This document shows positions 6,307-6,891 of a DNA stretch of 6,891 nt, in pieces. The translations under genes were made by a program, and so were the position numbers. Under the pieces are notes generated by a model. That model was given only the letters and a program-made list of their open reading frames with translations, was not told where the DNA came from and ran no database searches. This stretch comes from a bacterium. GTDB lineage: Bacteria; Spirochaetota; Spirochaetia; Treponematales; Rectinemataceae. The stretch spans positions 1 through 6,891 of the forward strand of contig JAKALZ010000101.1 of NCBI GenBank assembly GCA_021813065.1. Direction: 5' to 3'. The number at the start of each line of letters is the position of its first letter. The first letter of the stretch is position 1.

Positions 6307-6891
6307 AGTACACTATCGCGACCATTCACGGCGATGGCATCGGCCCCGATGTCGTGCGCGAAGCGACGCGCGCGCTTCAGGCGGTCGCCCGACTCTCAGG
6401 CTTCGAACTCGAATTCGTCGAGGCGCCGATGGGCGGAGCCGCCTACGACAGCTTCGGTTCACCCCTGCCTGAGTCGAGCCTCCAAACCTGTCGCGACTCA
6501 GACGCGATTCTCCTCGGGGCGGTCGGTGGCCCTCGCTGGGACAACCTCCCTGGCAATCTCCGACCCGAGGCGGGGCTCCTTGGCCTGCGCGCGGGCATGC
6601 ACGCCTTCGCGAATCTTAGGCCCGCGAGAATATTCCCTGAACTCGCCTCGGCCTGCCCGCTCAAGCCTGAAGTTTTGGGCGGCGAGCTCGACATGCTCAT
6701 CGTCCGCGAACTCACGGGCGGCATCTACTTCGGCGAGCGCGGCAGAACCCCCGACGGCGCAACCGCCTGGGACACCGAGCGCTACAGCGCGCCCGAAATC
6801 GACCGCCTTCTTGAGGTCGCCTACAAAGCGGCGCGCGCGCGCGGCAGAAAGCTCTGCGTGGTCGACAAGGCGAATGTCCTCGAGTCGAGCC
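6303..6891 (+). CDS. leuB: 3-Isopropylmalate dehydrogenase, 3'-truncated by the window edge
   Basis: The enzyme oxidises and decarboxylates 3-isopropylmalate with NAD+ to 2-oxoisocaproate, the last precursor before transamination to leucine. The first 196 codons are present of roughly 355 expected; the frame is still open at the window edge. The start reads [11 protein letters not shown] (residues 8-18). [12 protein letters not shown] is at 71-82 and [13 protein letters not shown] at 95-107. [13 protein letters not shown] is at 135-147 and [10 protein letters not shown] at 187-196. R96, R106, R135, Y142 and K189 fall where the substrate-binding and catalytic residues of the decarboxylating dehydrogenase family are expected. 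The R-A-G-x-x-A-F-A-N-L-R-P stretch is typical of LeuB rather than isocitrate dehydrogenase. The ATG overlaps the leuD stop by 4 bases, and GGAGG lies 9 bases upstream. The gene order A-C-D-B places it last among the leu genes in view; what follows is unknown. Confidence 0.95.
   Translation, partial: MKYTIATIHGDGIGPDVVREATRALQAVARLSGFELEFVEAPMGGAAYDSFGSPLPESSLQTCRDSDAILLGAVGGPRWDNLPGNLRPEAGLLGLRAGMHAFANLRPARIFPELASACPLKPEVLGGELDMLIVRELTGGIYFGERGRTPDGATAWDTERYSAPEIDRLLEVAYKAARARGRKLCVVDKANVLESS

Overview
The window is GC-rich bacterial DNA whose main content is a branched-chain amino acid locus. The lineage cannot be fixed from the sequence. LeuC and LeuD are the shorter HacA-like type (about 420 and 165 residues plus tails), not the longer E. 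coli type. The sugar-nucleotide gene pair and a peptide-controlled leu leader suggest a high-GC Gram-negative bacterium, possibly outside the Gammaproteobacteria. No mobile element, CRISPR array, tRNA or rRNA was seen.

Layout: (1) 1-633, plus strand, the 3' part of a nucleoside phosphorylase gene cut by the window edge. (2) 634-713, a short convergent gap with small hairpins. (3) 2374 down to 714, minus strand, a two-gene operon: a sugar-1-phosphate nucleotidyltransferase (1466-2374) and a left-handed beta-helix acyltransferase-like protein (714-1469), overlapping by ATGA. Together they resemble a GlmU enzyme split into its two halves. (4) 2375-2810, a divergent control region. (5) 2811-6891, plus strand, leuA-leuC-leuD-leuB, tightly coupled (10-bp overlap, 11-bp gap, 4-bp overlap), with leuB running off the right edge. 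These four genes encode the whole route from 2-oxoisovalerate to 2-oxoisocaproate, the leucine precursor.

The most interesting part is the 436-bp region before leuA. A promoter with a perfect TTGACA -35 and an extended -10 (2457-2486) places the start of transcription at about the A of an ATG at 2492. That ATG opens a 61-codon ORF whose last 26 residues include 16 Ile, Val or Leu, with an Ile-Ile-Ile run and a Leu-Leu-Leu run just before the stop at 2675-2677. Three mutually exclusive hairpins follow: 2660-2670 with 2685-2696, 2683-2688 with 2716-2721, and 2715-2722 with 2754-2761. This is the 1:2 / 2:3 / 3:4 logic of ribosome-mediated attenuation. The last hairpin has no U-tract, however, so the output step is unclear: Rho-dependent, pausing, or translational. 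Two stretches complementary to the leuA Shine-Dalgarno lie in the leader. The divergent nucleotidyltransferase also appears to have a promoter whose start point falls on its ATG, so both divergent transcripts may be leaderless.
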